Shown here one piece after another: positions 1 to 10,166 of a DNA stretch of 20,243 nucleotides. A program made the translations under genes and the position numbers. The notes below the pieces were generated by a model, which ran no database searches, was not told the DNA's origin, and saw only the letters and a list, made by a program, of their open reading frames with translations. This DNA is from Plantago elongata (Eukaryota; Streptophyta; Magnoliopsida; Lamiales; Plantaginaceae): assembly GCA_036897095.1 (NCBI GenBank), contig JAYMSP010003313.1, positions 1 through 20,243 of the forward strand. The letters are read 5' to 3'. Position 1 is the stretch's first letter, and each line of letters starts with the position of its first letter.

Positions 1-158
1 GAAAATGTATCCTTTCACGAAAGTGATTCGTCACATGTTTTTGCGTAAACATTTGTTAGTGAGATGGAAGGATCCAGACGAATATTTTCTGTTTCACAAA
101 CACAATTTTTTGCATATTTTCAAAATTGTTTTATGGCCGGTTGGGGGAGGAGGTAGGG
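1..158. repeat. Diverged direct repeat, copy A
   Basis: This stretch is repeated in the same orientation at 363-534. Both copies open with GAAAATG, then share a 'tttcacgaaa' block, a 'atgtttttg.gtaaac.tttgtt.gtg' block, and 'catattttca.aat.gttt.att.g', and both end in a G-rich run ('gggggaggaggtaggg' against 'ggagggggtaggg'). Substitutions and small indels are frequent, so the duplication is old. It precedes the transposase pseudogene and may be remnant element or host flank. No coding sense was seen. Confidence 0.7.
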
Positions 159-177
159 ACCCTTGATAAAAATTTGG

Positions 178-340
178 GCCATTTCAGATTGTAGGCAAAT
201 TGTGTGTTAATTTGTGTACGGATCGAATTCGCATCCGTTTCTTTATGAGTTGAGTCCATATTGGGTCTTAGTGTGGGATGGGTTTTGGACATGGCGAGTT
301 TCAACGGACCCGGGTGTACCCAATCCGTACATGTACATTG
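178..340. repeat. Direct repeat flanking the MULE region, left copy
   Basis: It resembles 4983-5097 in the same orientation. Shared blocks are 'taggc..attgtgtgt.aattg', 'atc.gtttct' and, most clearly, 'gggtgt....cccgtacatgtacat' in near-identical form. The two copies lie about 4.8 kb apart and bracket the transposase and GRF pseudogenes. Because they are direct rather than inverted, they are not MULE terminal inverted repeats. They may be pieces of a common dispersed repeat or of an older host element. Confidence 0.55.
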
Positions 341-362
341 GAGGAGGGGGGGGGGGTATGGG

Positions 363-534
363 AGAAAATGTTTTCTTTCACGAAAATAATTCTCCAAATG
401 TTTTTGTGTAAACTTTTGTTGGTGGGATGTGTACCCCCTACCCAGGTAAATTCTTTATGTTTGGCTAACATAAATTCTCACATATTTTCACAATAGTTTA
501 ATTGGTCGGATGGAGGGGGTAGGGTGACAAGGTG
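363..534. repeat. Diverged direct repeat, copy B
   Basis: This is the second copy of the 1-158 repeat, lying just upstream of the transposase reading frame. The 178-340 sequence, which has its own relative near 5 kb, sits between the two copies. An 11-G run (346-356) marks the left edge of this copy. Confidence 0.7.
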
Positions 535-559
535 GAGGTAAAAGGTGTTGATGTGGTGG

Positions 560-3540
560 AGTTAGAGGAGAGTGTGATGATTTAGAGGAGAGTGAGGAGG
601 AGTCAGAAGATGTTGATGTACCTATACAAGACCCAGTTTCTCAAGTTTGTTATGCATAAACAAAAACTGAAACTGCAGTGGAAACTGATGATCTATTGAT
701 GGTTGATGGAGTGAAGGCTGATTTGGAGGATGAGGATGAGGATAATGAGGAAGCAGACCCTGAGACTAAGGAGAGAGTGACTGCAAGATCCAAAGAGACT
801 GAAAAAGATAGAGCTAAAGTGAAACCAAAGAAAAAAACAAGTGGAGAACCTGAAGTAGAGTTGGATGACTTCTATGATCCAAATTATGATTTTGAGGAAG
901 ACATGATGAAAGATGATGTGCAAATTGGAAAAGGGGTAGATGATAAGGAAGATGATGATGGTACAAATAGTGGAGAGAATGAGGATGAAAAGTTGAAAAG
1001 GGATAGAAAAGGTAAGGCCAAAGTTGAAGTCAATGAGGATGGGGGATACTCAAGTCCTGAAATTGAATCACCTAATGAGGCAGATTCAGATAGTAATGTG
1101 CCTTATAGTGGAGAGGAAGATGTATGCTTGGATAATATGGACTTCTCTAGCTGCACCTCTGAAGATGAAGAGAATATACAAGAGGGTAAGAGTAGAAAGA
1201 AATCTCATAGGCAGTTGTTAGGGACTTCATCACATAGAATGTGAACAAGAAGAGGGGCAGACCACTCAAGCAAAGTATTTTTCTAGAGAAAGACTTGTTT
1301 AACCCAGAGTTTAGCTTGGGTACAATTTTTACTAGCAAGTTGATGTTTAGGACTGCAGTGCACTCTCATGCTATCAGGATTCAAAAACCCCTGAAAAGTA
1401 AGCCTAATGATGACAGGAGGATGCATGTGAAGTGTGTAGGTGGTAGGAACTGCAAATTTAGGATCAATGCAGTGAGATGTAAAAGGAGAAGGGAAGAGCT
1501 ATAGGATTCATAGGTACATGCCTAAGCACAATTGCCAAGAAGATCAATCTGTGACTAATATCAGTTATACTCCTATATTGCTGAGGTCCTTGAAAAAAAC
1601 CCTGGAACTTGTATGTTTGTTGAAGCAGACCCTGAGACTGATAGGTTTTAGAGGATGTATGTTAGGTTGGCTACCTAGAATTTAGACATTGCAGACCAAT
1701 CATAGGATTGGATGGTTGTCACTTAATGGGAAAATATGGTGATGTATTGCTCACTGCTGCAGGAGTTTTCCCAATTACATGGGCAGTAGTGAAGCAAGAG
1801 GACTTTGACACATGAGACTGGTTCTTGTTTACTCTTGAGACATATTTAGAGATAAAAGATCATCAGAAATGGACCTTTATGAGTGATACGCAAAAGGGAT
1901 TGATAAAGGCAATGAGTAAGAATTTCTTTGAGTCTGATCATAGGTTTTGTGTGAGACACATACATGGGAACATGAAATCTGCAGGACACACTAGTAAATT
2001 CTTGTGTTTTACTTGTCATTTTTGTTTGTTTATTAGTTGCAGATCATGACAATGTACAATCTTGTTTGGCAGGTACACCACTCAAGGAAGCCTTATGGAA
2101 CATGGCAACTGCTACTACATTGAGGCAGTTTGATGATAAGAGAGAAGAGTTGTGCAAGTTCGATCCAAAAGGCAGCCAATTGGCTACAAGCAAGAGATCA
2201 TAGTCAATGGAGTAGATCACACTTCACTACACACTGTAAATGTGATATCCTTCTCAACAATGTATGTGAGTGTTTTAATAGTGTTATTCTTGAAGGTAGG
2301 CAGTTAGGGATTGTGGTTACGCGTGACTGGATTTTTGAGTATATTATGAAGAGATTCTAGAAAAATAGAGAGTTGTGTAGTCAGAGGTGGAAGGGTAGTA
2401 AATTATGTCCTATGATTAGTGTTCTACTAACTGATAACCACAACAAGAATCAGGATTGTATTCCATTCTCAAGTCCCAAATGGTTGTGGATTGTTGAGGA
2501 TAGTAAAGGCATGAAATGTGGTGTGAATCTGAAAGAGAAGACATGTGGATGTAGGAAATGAGATTTAACTGGAATCCCATTCAAACATGCATGTTATGCT
2601 ATAGCTGAGAATAATGGGATGTAGAAGTCATTGTAGGCATACTATGTAAAGACATACTAGGCATGCTATGAGGTAACTTTCATTTCATAGTATCAATTTA
2701 TGTGCATGATCTGTATTACTAGTGTTAGTCTAACATTTACTTGTTTGTCATAGCCTACTGTGGTGCCTATAAAAGAAAGAAAGGAATGGTGTAATCTTGA
2801 TGTACCTATCATCCCACCACTTGAAGTTAAAAAGAGAGGTAGGCCAAGGAAAGCAAGAAGAAGGGAGCCTGATGAGCCTGCCTAGAAAGTGAAAAGGAAG
2901 TCAAGATCAAGAGGAGGAGGACCACCTGCTACATCCAAAAAAAAAGAAAGTATCAAATGAAGAAGCAACAAGATAAAGTGAAATGTGGATACTGTCATGA
3001 ACCTGGCCATAACCAGAGGGGGTGTGACCTGAGAAGAACATGCAATGGATCGATGAGTTGGAAGCTCAACAACAGGTACATATAACTGCTATATATTCTT
3101 GTAACTGCTCTATATGTTTTTATGAAGAAATTGGTACTTAATCGTGAACTCTGAACAGGTACAAAAGGAAGTTGTACCAAGAAAATCCTTACAACTAAAG
3201 GGAAGTGAGGGAACTTCTGAAACAGGTGGTAAGTCTGGAACTTCAATCAAGAAAATGTAAACACTTGCCTCTTCAGCTAATTTCACTTATTGCAGTTGCA
3301 TTGCATTTATACTTCAAAGTTCTAAATATGTTTATTATGTAGGCTGGTACAACAAGCATTGTTGAAGACCTCAACAAGTTGAATAAGGATGAGAAGGCAA
3401 AAAGATCAGTTGCATTTGATGCACTTTAGAAATGAGGACTTGATTTGGCCACTTACTCCAAAACTCTGAAAGTTGATGGAGGGACACTGCATATTCAAAC
3501 CCCAGGTGGTAATTTCATCACAAAAGATTGCTTAGAGTGA
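560..3540 (+). pseudogene. Mutator-like (MULE, MuDR-type) transposase pseudogene
   Basis: The product would be a DDE transposase acting in the nucleus on its own terminal repeats. The order of parts is: an acidic Glu/Asp-rich N-terminus (about 560-1240); an AT-hook-like KKRGRP at about 1245; a MuDR-type DNA-binding region (1280-1550, ending YMPKHNC); a catalytic core with LDGCHLMG (Asp at 1711-1713), SDTQKG (Asp at 1885-1887) and CVRHIHGN (about 1950); an NNVCECFN block (about 2260); a SWIM-type finger (CGCRK, stop, then GIPFKH, about 2545-2600); a second AT-hook, KKRGRPRK (about 2830); and a perfect CCHC zinc knuckle (2984-3025). Plausible introns are 2673-2753 and 3076-3158, with GT/AG ends. 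The frame has many breaks, including TAA 656-658, TGA 1813-1815, TGA 2559-2561 and frameshifts near 1240 and 1500. The SWIM site has Phe where a Cys ligand is usual. It is certainly inactive. The family call is strong; exact gene ends are approximate. Confidence 0.9.
2673..2753 (+). other. Probable intron in the transposase pseudogene
   Basis: The donor 'gaggtaactt' and acceptor 'gtcatag' bracket 81 bp of AT-rich sequence. It separates the SWIM/KTY..ACYE segment from the AT-hook segment, both typical of MULE transposases. A second likely intron of the same kind is 3076-3158, between the zinc knuckle exon and a Lys-rich tail. Splicing is inferred only. Confidence 0.6.
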
Positions 3541-4213
3541 AGCAAGATAAGATTGAATAAGCGAAATCAAAGATAATTCAAGTGAAGAAGGAGAAGGTTG
3601 AGAAAGCAAAGAAGAATTGAAGTTGTCACTTGAAAGTTTACAAGTTGATGTTTTTTTGTTTGATGCTACCAAGATTGTAATTGGAACCTTGCATTTTGTT
3701 TCTCTATTGGTACCAACGTCTGTCTGCTTGATGTCTAGATGGTTGCAAGAAGGTTGATCAAAACTCTTATGCACTTTGTTGTCTTTTGTCATTTTGGGTT
3801 GAACCATTTGATTAGATCATGTACCTGATTTATGTATCCATTTCTATTCTTCTATGAAATCAGAACCAGTTACAATGTTTCATTCTTCACTTGTGCTTCA
3901 TAATGTACTACATTTACATTTCTTTCTTCACCTGTCTAACACAACAGGACAATATTACAAGCTAGATAAAAATGGGATCTACTCTCCCCAAATTTTCATT
4001 GCCAACTTCAATTACATCAATAACACAACCAAAATGAAATTGTTTAAATCTTGCAAATAGTTTACAAAATCACAATTTTTAACATACATTTCATCCTACT
4101 ATCAGCCTAGTAGCCTACCCAATCTACATAAGCATAAAACAACATCAAGTACCAAATGAACTACATCACAAGCCAAAGGATCAGCACACAAAGCAGTACA
4201 ATTCCCTTCACCA
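3541..4213. other. Spacer between convergent pseudogenes
   Basis: This 670-bp AT-rich stretch lies between the 3' ends of the transposase (+) and the GRF gene (-). The short frames here have no family resemblance and look like chance. It would have held the 3' untranslated regions and polyadenylation sites of both genes. No repeat, hairpin or RNA gene was recognised. Confidence 0.6.
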
Positions 4214-4704
4214 TTAGCCCATCTTCTTATTAGCAGCTGCCTTCTCAAATTCCATTATCTTCAACTTCTCTTCTAACACCTTGACAAAGAGTAATAAATT
4301 GTCATTTACACCAATTAAACTATCCAAATCAGTTCTCAACTCTTTCACTTCAGCATCAAGCCTCATATTCATCTCCTCTGCTTTACTTTTACTATTAACT
4401 AGGAAACTTCACACACCACTTAGTTTACTATCAAAATGCTCATCAACCTATTCAAAATACTTGCATCCACCATTGTCAACAATCTGCAGAAACAGACAAC
4501 ATATCTAGCTATCACTAAACCAATAAGGAAGACACAATTACCCATTCCATGTAACAAAAAATCAAAACTTACATTATAGTCGGCACATCCATAGAATCGA
4601 CTACCAACAGTAGCTGCCTTTCATGAACAATAGAGGCGACAAATCTTCCCACAACGACACATTCAATTTGTTATGCCACTCGATTCACTACTACACGATG
4701 CCAT
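4214..4704 (-). pseudogene. GRF-type zinc-finger pseudogene, two exons
   Basis: On the minus strand, exon 1 (4573-4704) begins ATG with a Ser-rich start and then reads CRCGKICRLYC...GSRFYGCADYN. This is the Cys-rich pattern and RFYGC core of plant GRF zinc fingers, thought to bind nucleic acid. A GTAAG donor and TCTGCAG acceptor bound the intron (4484-4572). Exon 2 (4214-4483) gives CKYFE and then a Lys/Glu-rich, probably coiled-coil tail ending KKMG and a TAA stop. Exon 1 is exactly 44 codons, so the intron is phase 0, and the total is about 133 codons, usual for small plant GRF proteins. Internal stops follow SGITN, YCS, KYFE and LSGV; the one after KYFE sits where family members carry Trp. 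The gene converges on the transposase pseudogene, so it may be a second gene of the same element. The family call is good; the element link is inference. Confidence 0.75.
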
Positions 4705-4982
4705 TTGACCAAATCGATTACTTCTTCAGACCTAGGGTTCATCAATTTGGGGCCAGTTGATTTTGGGAATTCTATTTTTTAAAAGAAGGCCTTTTAAAGG
4801 ATAATTAGTGTTTTACAAAATTAATGAAAACATATTAAATTAAAATATACATTAAAAGAAAAAGAAAAAATATTGACGGCGACGGAAAATTCGCCCAATT
4901 CGCCTTAAATCGGTCTAATTAGGTCCAAATTTGATGGAACTGTGTCAAATTGGAAATGGGAAATTGGAAATGGGTCAAATTG
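4705..4982. other. Upstream flank of the GRF pseudogene
   Basis: This is AT-rich DNA with a short GC-richer patch (about 4875-4915, 'gacggcgacgg') and several copies of a 'tcaaattggaaatggg' motif near 4945-4985. It is the expected promoter side of the minus-strand GRF gene. I compared it with the left flank of the MULE region and saw no terminal inverted repeat. Confidence 0.45.
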
Positions 4983-5097
4983 GAACATTTTGCATTTTAG
5001 GCGGATTGTGTGTCAAATTGGAAATGGGTCAAATTTAGATCGGTTTCTGATTGAGATTAGAACGGGCGCGGGTGTGTCTAACCCGTACATGTACATA
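4983..5097. repeat. Direct repeat flanking the MULE region, right copy
   Basis: This is the partner of 178-340 in the same orientation. The best-conserved part is the last 40 bp, 'gcgggtgtgt...cccgtacatgtacat'. The copy also carries a local repetition of 'tcaaattggaaatgggtc'. Confidence 0.55.
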
Positions 5098-5790
5098 GAT
5101 AATTTGTTGGGTTTTAACGGGTTTGGATTGGGTCCTACCCAATTACAAATTTATATGATGCAACTACAAATTTTATATATACAAAGAGGTGTTTGACAAA
5201 CTATAATGTAATTTTAAATTAATCACCTTATAAACCTTGAAAACTTGAATATATAAATTATTAAAATTCTCAAATATAAATTATTACTATTAGCATATCA
5301 AATTAACTCTTTTTAAAATTTTTATTTTATTGTAAATGATTGACTTTAATTAATTTTTCTATATATTTATTTTATACTTATTTTTTGAAAAATAAATGTT
5401 TTGTATCATGACATGTTTATATGTCTCTGTAATACCTGTCGAGTCTCGATGGGCTATAAACAAGTTATACTAATTGAATTGATTACAGATTTGGTTTGTT
5501 AAAAAGAAAATTCTGAGTTTTTGTGAGAGTTGGATTCTTGTAGAATGACGAGGGTTACCCTTGATAGAGAATTTGATGAAGGTGGATGGAGGGGTAGATT
5601 GATAATTTCGGATGAGCACTGTGGTAAGTGGGAGTGGCGAGTGTAATTTTGGACTATTGTTAGGGAAATTTAGTACTAGTTAATTGATTGGCCGGATATT
5701 TGTTCAGGGCATTTCTTCTCTGGGCTTTTAAATTATCTTGACTCCGGTCTTCTGTATTTAGTTTTAGATCAAACTACAATGATTCTATGT
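5098..5790. other. AT-rich gene-free stretch
   Basis: 5200-5400 is very AT-rich with no coding signal. 5500-5780 is somewhat less so and may include the untranslated 3' end of the minus-strand LINE that begins at 5793, but no poly-A tail (poly-T on +) marks an end. Nothing else was recognised. Confidence 0.5.
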
Positions 5791-5792
5791 CA

Positions 5793-6560
5793 TCAAATAA
5801 AAAACGGTACATGAAATATAGGAAAGTTAGTACGATGAACCGGTTTATGAGTTAGCAAGTTTTCACCACGCTGCACAAACTTTAAGCTAAAGAAATCTGA
5901 AAAGCTAACCAACGTCTTAATATCATCCAAGGTAGGACCAACAATCAAAACATCTAAGTTCAAAGTATTAAACGAATTAACCAAAGAAAGAATGTTTGGA
6001 AAACATTGCACACAATCAAACCCATGCAACACCGCCTAGTGAACAACAACTCGGATTGCATAAGCCTCATCACTTTGTGAAGTTAAAAAATTATCCAAAA
6101 CCTATATGCGTGACAAACTATCATGCATCCAAACACCAAACACAATCATCACTCGTGAGTCATCCTTAGCAAAAGACGCATCAATTAATTCTCACCATTT
6201 CGACAAAGTTGTAGCCGACTCTACAAGACAACTAACACGGCTGCTCTAAAATCTTATCCATAATTAACTCTCCACCGTACTCGGTACTCCCATCCGTAAA
6301 GTTGGGATAGCTGAAGTAATAGTCCTCTGAGTATAAGAACACCATGTGGGTATTAATGTAACACCCAGAATGCTCCCTCTCATAGTAGCAAGATATCAAA
6401 GTGTGGGTTGGGTGAGCAGATGCCATGCCTGTTTTGCTAATAACACTAGACTAGGAACATTCAAATCTCGAAATCCAAGCCCACCATCTCTCCCTCCCTC
6501 CCTCCCACTTGATCCAATGGATCTTATCCACCCCCTTGTCTATTCTGAGTATTTATCACT
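5793..6560 (-). pseudogene. LINE (non-LTR retrotransposon) fragment: RT tail and RNase H
   Basis: Read on the minus strand, the sequence starts with KIHWIKW and GLGFRDLNVPSLVLLAKQAW (about 6420-6530). This is the C-terminal landmark of plant LINE reverse transcriptases. A degenerate stretch follows, then an RNase H-like domain (about 6215 down to 5793): ELIDASF, DEAYAIRVVVH, and a tail with LVNSFNTLNLD, GPTLDDI and SLKFVQRGENLLTH. The pattern matches the RNase H module found at the end of plant LINE polyproteins. Frameshifts near 6410 and stops (for example in VVH-stop-AVL, where Trp is usual) make it a pseudogene. The endonuclease and most of the RT are missing; the 5' truncation is typical of LINEs. 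The homology stops close to the copia fragment. Confidence 0.82.
6484..6507. repeat. CTCC-rich short tandem repeat
   Basis: A short (CTCC)n tract lies inside the LINE fragment, between the KIHWIKW and GLGFRDL motifs. It has probably expanded since decay, because it replaces the few residues normally found there. Confidence 0.6.
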
Positions 6561-6676
6561 TGACTGTTTGCCGATATTTATCACATGAAGTCTTTTGAGC
6601 TTTGTATCTAAGTACCATATATCTACAAAAGTATCAAAGAAATTGTTTTATCGACAACCCCACCTACTCCGTATTT

Positions 6677-7459
6677 AGTATGCAAAAGATATGTTTAACA
6701 AGTTTAATCTTAAGCCTTCTGAAAAGAATGCTAAGATACCTATGAGCATGCGAATCAAAATGACTTATACTGAATCTGATAAGAGTGTTGAAGAACATAA
6801 GTACAGGAAGTTGATAGGTTCACTACTATATCTTACTACAAGAAGACCTAATATTCAATATGTAGTTGGTGTGTGTGCTAGATTTCAAACAAATCCTATG
6901 CAGTCAGATTATAACATTGCTAATAAGGTATGTTAAAGGTACTGTAGAAGTTGGATTGTGGTATCCTGAAGAAAGTGGATTGAATTTAGTTGGATATTCA
7001 GATTATGATTATGCTAGATCAATGCTTGATAGGAAAAGTATTTGAGGAACTTGTCAGTTCCTGGGAACTAGACTTATCTCATGGTTTAGCAAGAAGCAAA
7101 ATTCAATTGCTACTTCTACCACAAAAGCTTAATATATTACTACTGGTTGTTGTGCTACTCAAATTTTATGAATACAACAACAACTCAGAGACTATAGCCT
7201 TAATGAAGAGAAACCTCCCATTTTCGGTGACAACTTAAGTGCTATTGCGATCACTCAAAATCCAAAGTTCCATGCTAGAACTAAGAACATTGATGTTAGA
7301 CATCACTTCATCAGAGACCATGTTGAGAAAGGCAATATAGAGATTCTAAAGGTTGGCATTGAAGATCAACTTGATGATATCTTCACTAAGCCACTCCAGG
7401 AAAGTAGGTTCTTAACCTTAAGATGTAGTCTTGGGTTAATGGAGATGCCTCAGAACTAA
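6677..7459 (+). pseudogene. Ty1/copia polymerase C-terminal fragment (RT thumb and RNase H)
   Basis: The reading begins at YAKDMFNKFNL and runs through EHKYRKLIGSLLYLTTRRPN (reverse transcriptase end). It continues into copia RNase H: VKGTVEVGLWYP, LVGYSDYDYARS, LDRKS, TCQFLGTRLISWFSKKQNS, DNLSAIAITQNP, DVRHHFIRDHVEKG and DIFTKPL, with a final TAA at 7457-7459. The order and spacing are those of plant copia elements, so the family is clear. A one-base frameshift lies near 6925, and stops occur after LDRKSI and in the usual AEAEY region (here TTKA, stop). Gag, protease, integrase and most of the RT are absent, so the element is truncated at its 5' end. The same-strand extra reading frame and LTR-like region downstream may belong to the same element. 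Confidence 0.92.
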
Positions 7460-8310
7460 AAAGTTCTAAGTCTCTAAAAGAGTTGGAAAGGAACAAAGAA
7501 AAGGAAGGATATTTTTCTGAAAAGGGTATTTAGAAAGCCTATCAGATAAGAAGAATGTCAAGGTTTCTGAGACTTATAACTCAGAAATTCTTTGGTCTTC
7601 TGGAAAGGTAGATCCAGAAAGACAGGTTGGTATATAGTCCATAAGTATACAATGCTATAACTCAAATACTATGGACATGTCATATATCCAATGGAAATTT
7701 CTGAAACAGGAATTCAGAAAACCATTTAAGACACGAAATATGTGAAAACCAGATAGTGCAACAATGTACATATTTTTGAAAGTCACATGTGTCTAGGTTT
7801 TTATGTTATTACCATTTATATGATAAGAAACAGAAAACAAGACTTGCTTTCTGAAATGAAAAGTCCAAAGGTTTTCTAGTCTCTCGTACTAACAATGACT
7901 TATGCATATATCTTGCTAAAATTCATTAAGTGGACACATGAACATTTGTTGATTGATATCATTACAAGATATCAAACAAGAGCCCTTGATGAGTAAACGT
8001 TTTAATCTTAATGGGTGAGATTAATTCTCTACAAGTAATGCATGTTGAGAAAACAATCATGGCCCACGATGCATTTAATGCAAATTATAAATGTATACCA
8101 CGCCGATGCAATGTACAAAGTTACATATATGGATTTCTATACGTATGATGTATCTATGTATTTTATCTTCCTATATATAAAGGATTCGGGTAAGGGACAA
8201 ACACTTTTACCAAATTCGAAATTTAACTTGCATCAAAATAGCAAAAACTCTCTAAGTTTTTTGCAAATCCTTCTACTAATCTTCTGAGTATTGCTTAGTC
8301 TTCTGAAAAG
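7460..8310 (+). other. Non-coding link between copia polymerase and extra ORF
   Basis: This 850-bp stretch has no supported coding sequence. It is notable for scattered TTTCTGA / CAGAAA motifs on both strands (near 7516, 7582, 7614, 7697, 7711, 7832 and 7850), which recur in the ORF and in the LTR-like region after 16.2 kb. A TATA box near its end suggests a promoter for the downstream frame. Confidence 0.5.
8172..8180 (+). promoter_or_regulatory. TATA box ahead of the extra ORF
   Basis: TATATATAA followed by AGG stands about 130 bp before the first ATG of the extra ORF (8311), a spacing suitable for plant transcription with a roughly 100-bp leader. It would allow transcription separate from the copia genome. 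It is a motif call only. Confidence 0.5.
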
Positions 8311-8842
8311 ATGGATTAGCATTTCTCGAATTCAAGCACTCTTTCTCTAATCCTACCCAGAAATTCTATATAAGAGATGTCACCCAGAAATAACTCATCC
8401 AAGAACTCAGCTGCAACCGTTTCTTCTGCTGAAAAGTAAGGAGAAGAGAGGGTTTTACAGGTGTTGGACAAACTCTTGTTGGGTAATTTCAACCCAGAGG
8501 ATTGGACTTCCAATCTCATAATGAATTGGGGAGCGCACATGGTGGAGCAGTACATGAACGTGGCTATCTCCTCCACTCCTGAGAGGAACTTGGTTGTGAA
8601 GATATTATCCAAGGCACAAATCAAGAAATTTCTGTGTGCCATCCCTTCTGGATTATCTCCAGTCGATGTCTTGGAGTTTTATAACTCTTCCCAGTCTACA
8701 CAAAGATAGTGAACGATGTTGAAGAAACATTCATTCTATCGAAGGTTCAAGGTGTAAAAATACATCTTGATTGTGATGCTTTCTGCAAAATCTTCTGTCT
8801 CAGAAACTGTGGGACCAAGTGGGAGATTAACACAATGGACAA
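8311..8842 (+). pseudogene. Extra ORF of the copia region, 5' part, cut by an LTR insertion
   Basis: A frame opens at ATG 8311-8313 and runs with an early TAG, then TAA codons near 8371 and 8437, into a clean stretch from 8440 (KLLLGNFNPEDWTSN, ERNLVVKILSKAQIKKFL, SGLSPVDVLEFY). After a short frameshift near 8690 it continues as ETFILSKVQGVKI. The pattern 'EFY... V.GVK' resembles the domain labelled putative plant transposon protein in retroelement-linked plant ORFs, but that match is from memory and loose. The frame is interrupted exactly at 8842, where the solo LTR begins, and resumes at about 11611. Function unknown; it may be an envelope-like or accessory protein of the copia element. Confidence 0.5.
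8838..8842. repeat. Target-site duplication, left (GACAA)
   Basis: GACAA lies directly before the TGTAAGG start of the solo LTR and is repeated exactly after its TTACA end at 11606-11610. A 5-bp duplication is the normal scar of LTR-retrotransposon integration. Confidence 0.9.
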
Positions 8843-9554
8843 TGTAAGGTCTGCGAAAATTCCTCGTGTATCCGAAAAATTAATTTAAATATTAATTTTA
8901 TTTTCTCGCACAAGCGAAAATATTATGTGGATATGTTAGGTCAAAATTAGAATTTTAACGCCGAGCGGATTCGACGTTAAAGTAAGAATTGGTATTATAT
9001 TAATAAAATAATAATAAAAATACTAAAATAAAAATTATTTATTTTAATTTTTCTATGACTCGAGTTCAACTCAAAAAGTGCCCAAGAGTCGATTTCGTAT
9101 TTTTTAGGATTTTATTTGCGAGTCGTTTGGAAGCCAGAAGTAGCCTATTGTATATAATAGCAAAAGTACATGATTGCCCTTGTCCCCTTCTTCTCTTTTC
9201 TTTCAAGCAAGGGCATTTTGGTCAATTCAGCTCCTTCTTCTTCCCCCAAACCGTGCCTGCTCTTCTCAAAATCGACAGTGCCAAAATTCTTCTTCTCCGT
9301 TCATTCACTTGTTCCCGTGCCATCCGCTCGCCGTCCCCGCGCCAATCGCCCCGTCCCGTGCCTGCTCCCCGTGCCAAGCCAATTCGCGCTCCATGCTAAG
9401 CCGCCTCACCCACGCTAAAACCGTTCCTTCTTGGAGAAGGAAGGCGGCGCTGCCATGGCACCACCCACGTGACAAAAGGACGCGTGGAAGGCCGCGCGGC
9501 ACGGCCGCCGTGCCAAAGCCGCCCCAATCGCCTCATTCCACCGCCTCTTCGCCT

Positions 9555-9562
9555 TATATATA
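9555..9562 (+). promoter_or_regulatory. TATA box of the solo LTR
   Basis: TATATATA within 'gccttatatataccaattccc' lies about 710 bp into the LTR, downstream of a C-rich segment (9300-9540) that contrasts with the AT-rich surroundings. It fits a U3 promoter with the transcript start some 30 bp on. Confidence 0.6.
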
Positions 9563-9890
9563 CCAATTCCCTCCCCATTGTTTCTACACACCTCCTGCTC
9601 CTTCTTTCCTCCTCTTCATCTCTTCTTCCTCTCCGCCACTGCCGCCCCTACTCCGGCCACCGTGCCACCACCTTCAACCGCCCTCAATTTTTCCGAAATA
9701 GAGGTGTTTACTCGACCAATTATTCCAAAAATTGTCCCGTTTAATTTTCGATTTTATTCGAATACCAACGGGAAATTAAGTAATAATTCCTCGCAGCCGT
9801 GCCGCACTATCAACACCACCTCGACAAGATGCTCGTCATCACCTCGCCTCGCACTCGACACTCGCTCGGTTAGTGTCGCGTTTATTCCCC

Positions 9891-9950
9891 ATTATTATCG
9901 TTAATTATCGTTTATTATCGGTTATTATCGGTTATTATCGTTTATTATCG
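9891..9950. repeat. Tandem repeat, six 10-bp units (TTATTATCG type)
   Basis: Six consecutive 10-bp units vary only at their first bases: attattatcg, ttaattatcg, tttattatcg, gttattatcg, gttattatcg, tttattatcg. The period is close to one turn of the DNA helix. It lies downstream of the LTR TATA box. Confidence 0.9.
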
Positions 9951-10048
9951 TAATTCGGGAATTTAAATTATACTGTCATACTGTTTAAATTATTAGAACA
10001 GCCGGTAATATTAAATAATTTATATAGTGTAACTGTAGTTGGATATAG

Positions 10049-10166
10049 CGTCGACTGGCCATCGACTGTAGAATGATTGCCGCAGGCTGCGGACTGTTGT
10101 TAAGTTAAATTATAATGTATATTGTTGGGTTGCATGTAGACGTCGACTAGCCGTCGACTAGGGAAA
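10049..10166. repeat. Paired GTCGACT...TCGACT motifs
   Basis: 'gtcgactggccatcgact' (about 10050) and 'gtcgactagccgtcgacta' (about 10142) are near-identical blocks some 92 bp apart. Each holds two TCGAC cores separated by GCC. They lie inside the solo LTR, and a role as protein-binding sites is only a guess. Confidence 0.6.

Noticed and set aside
3532..3807. 91-codon minus-strand frame
   Set aside because: It overlaps the tail of the transposase pseudogene in antisense and shows no family features.
1..4982. Terminal inverted repeats for the MULE
   Set aside because: I compared the reverse complement of 4740-4940 with the left flank by eye and found no convincing match, so no element ends were called.
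9174..9701. 175-codon Pro/Ser-rich open frame in the C-rich part of the solo LTR
   Set aside because: Overlapping frames of similar quality exist on both strands. The composition is low-complexity, and the stretch lies in the promoter/leader part of an LTR. It is probably chance.
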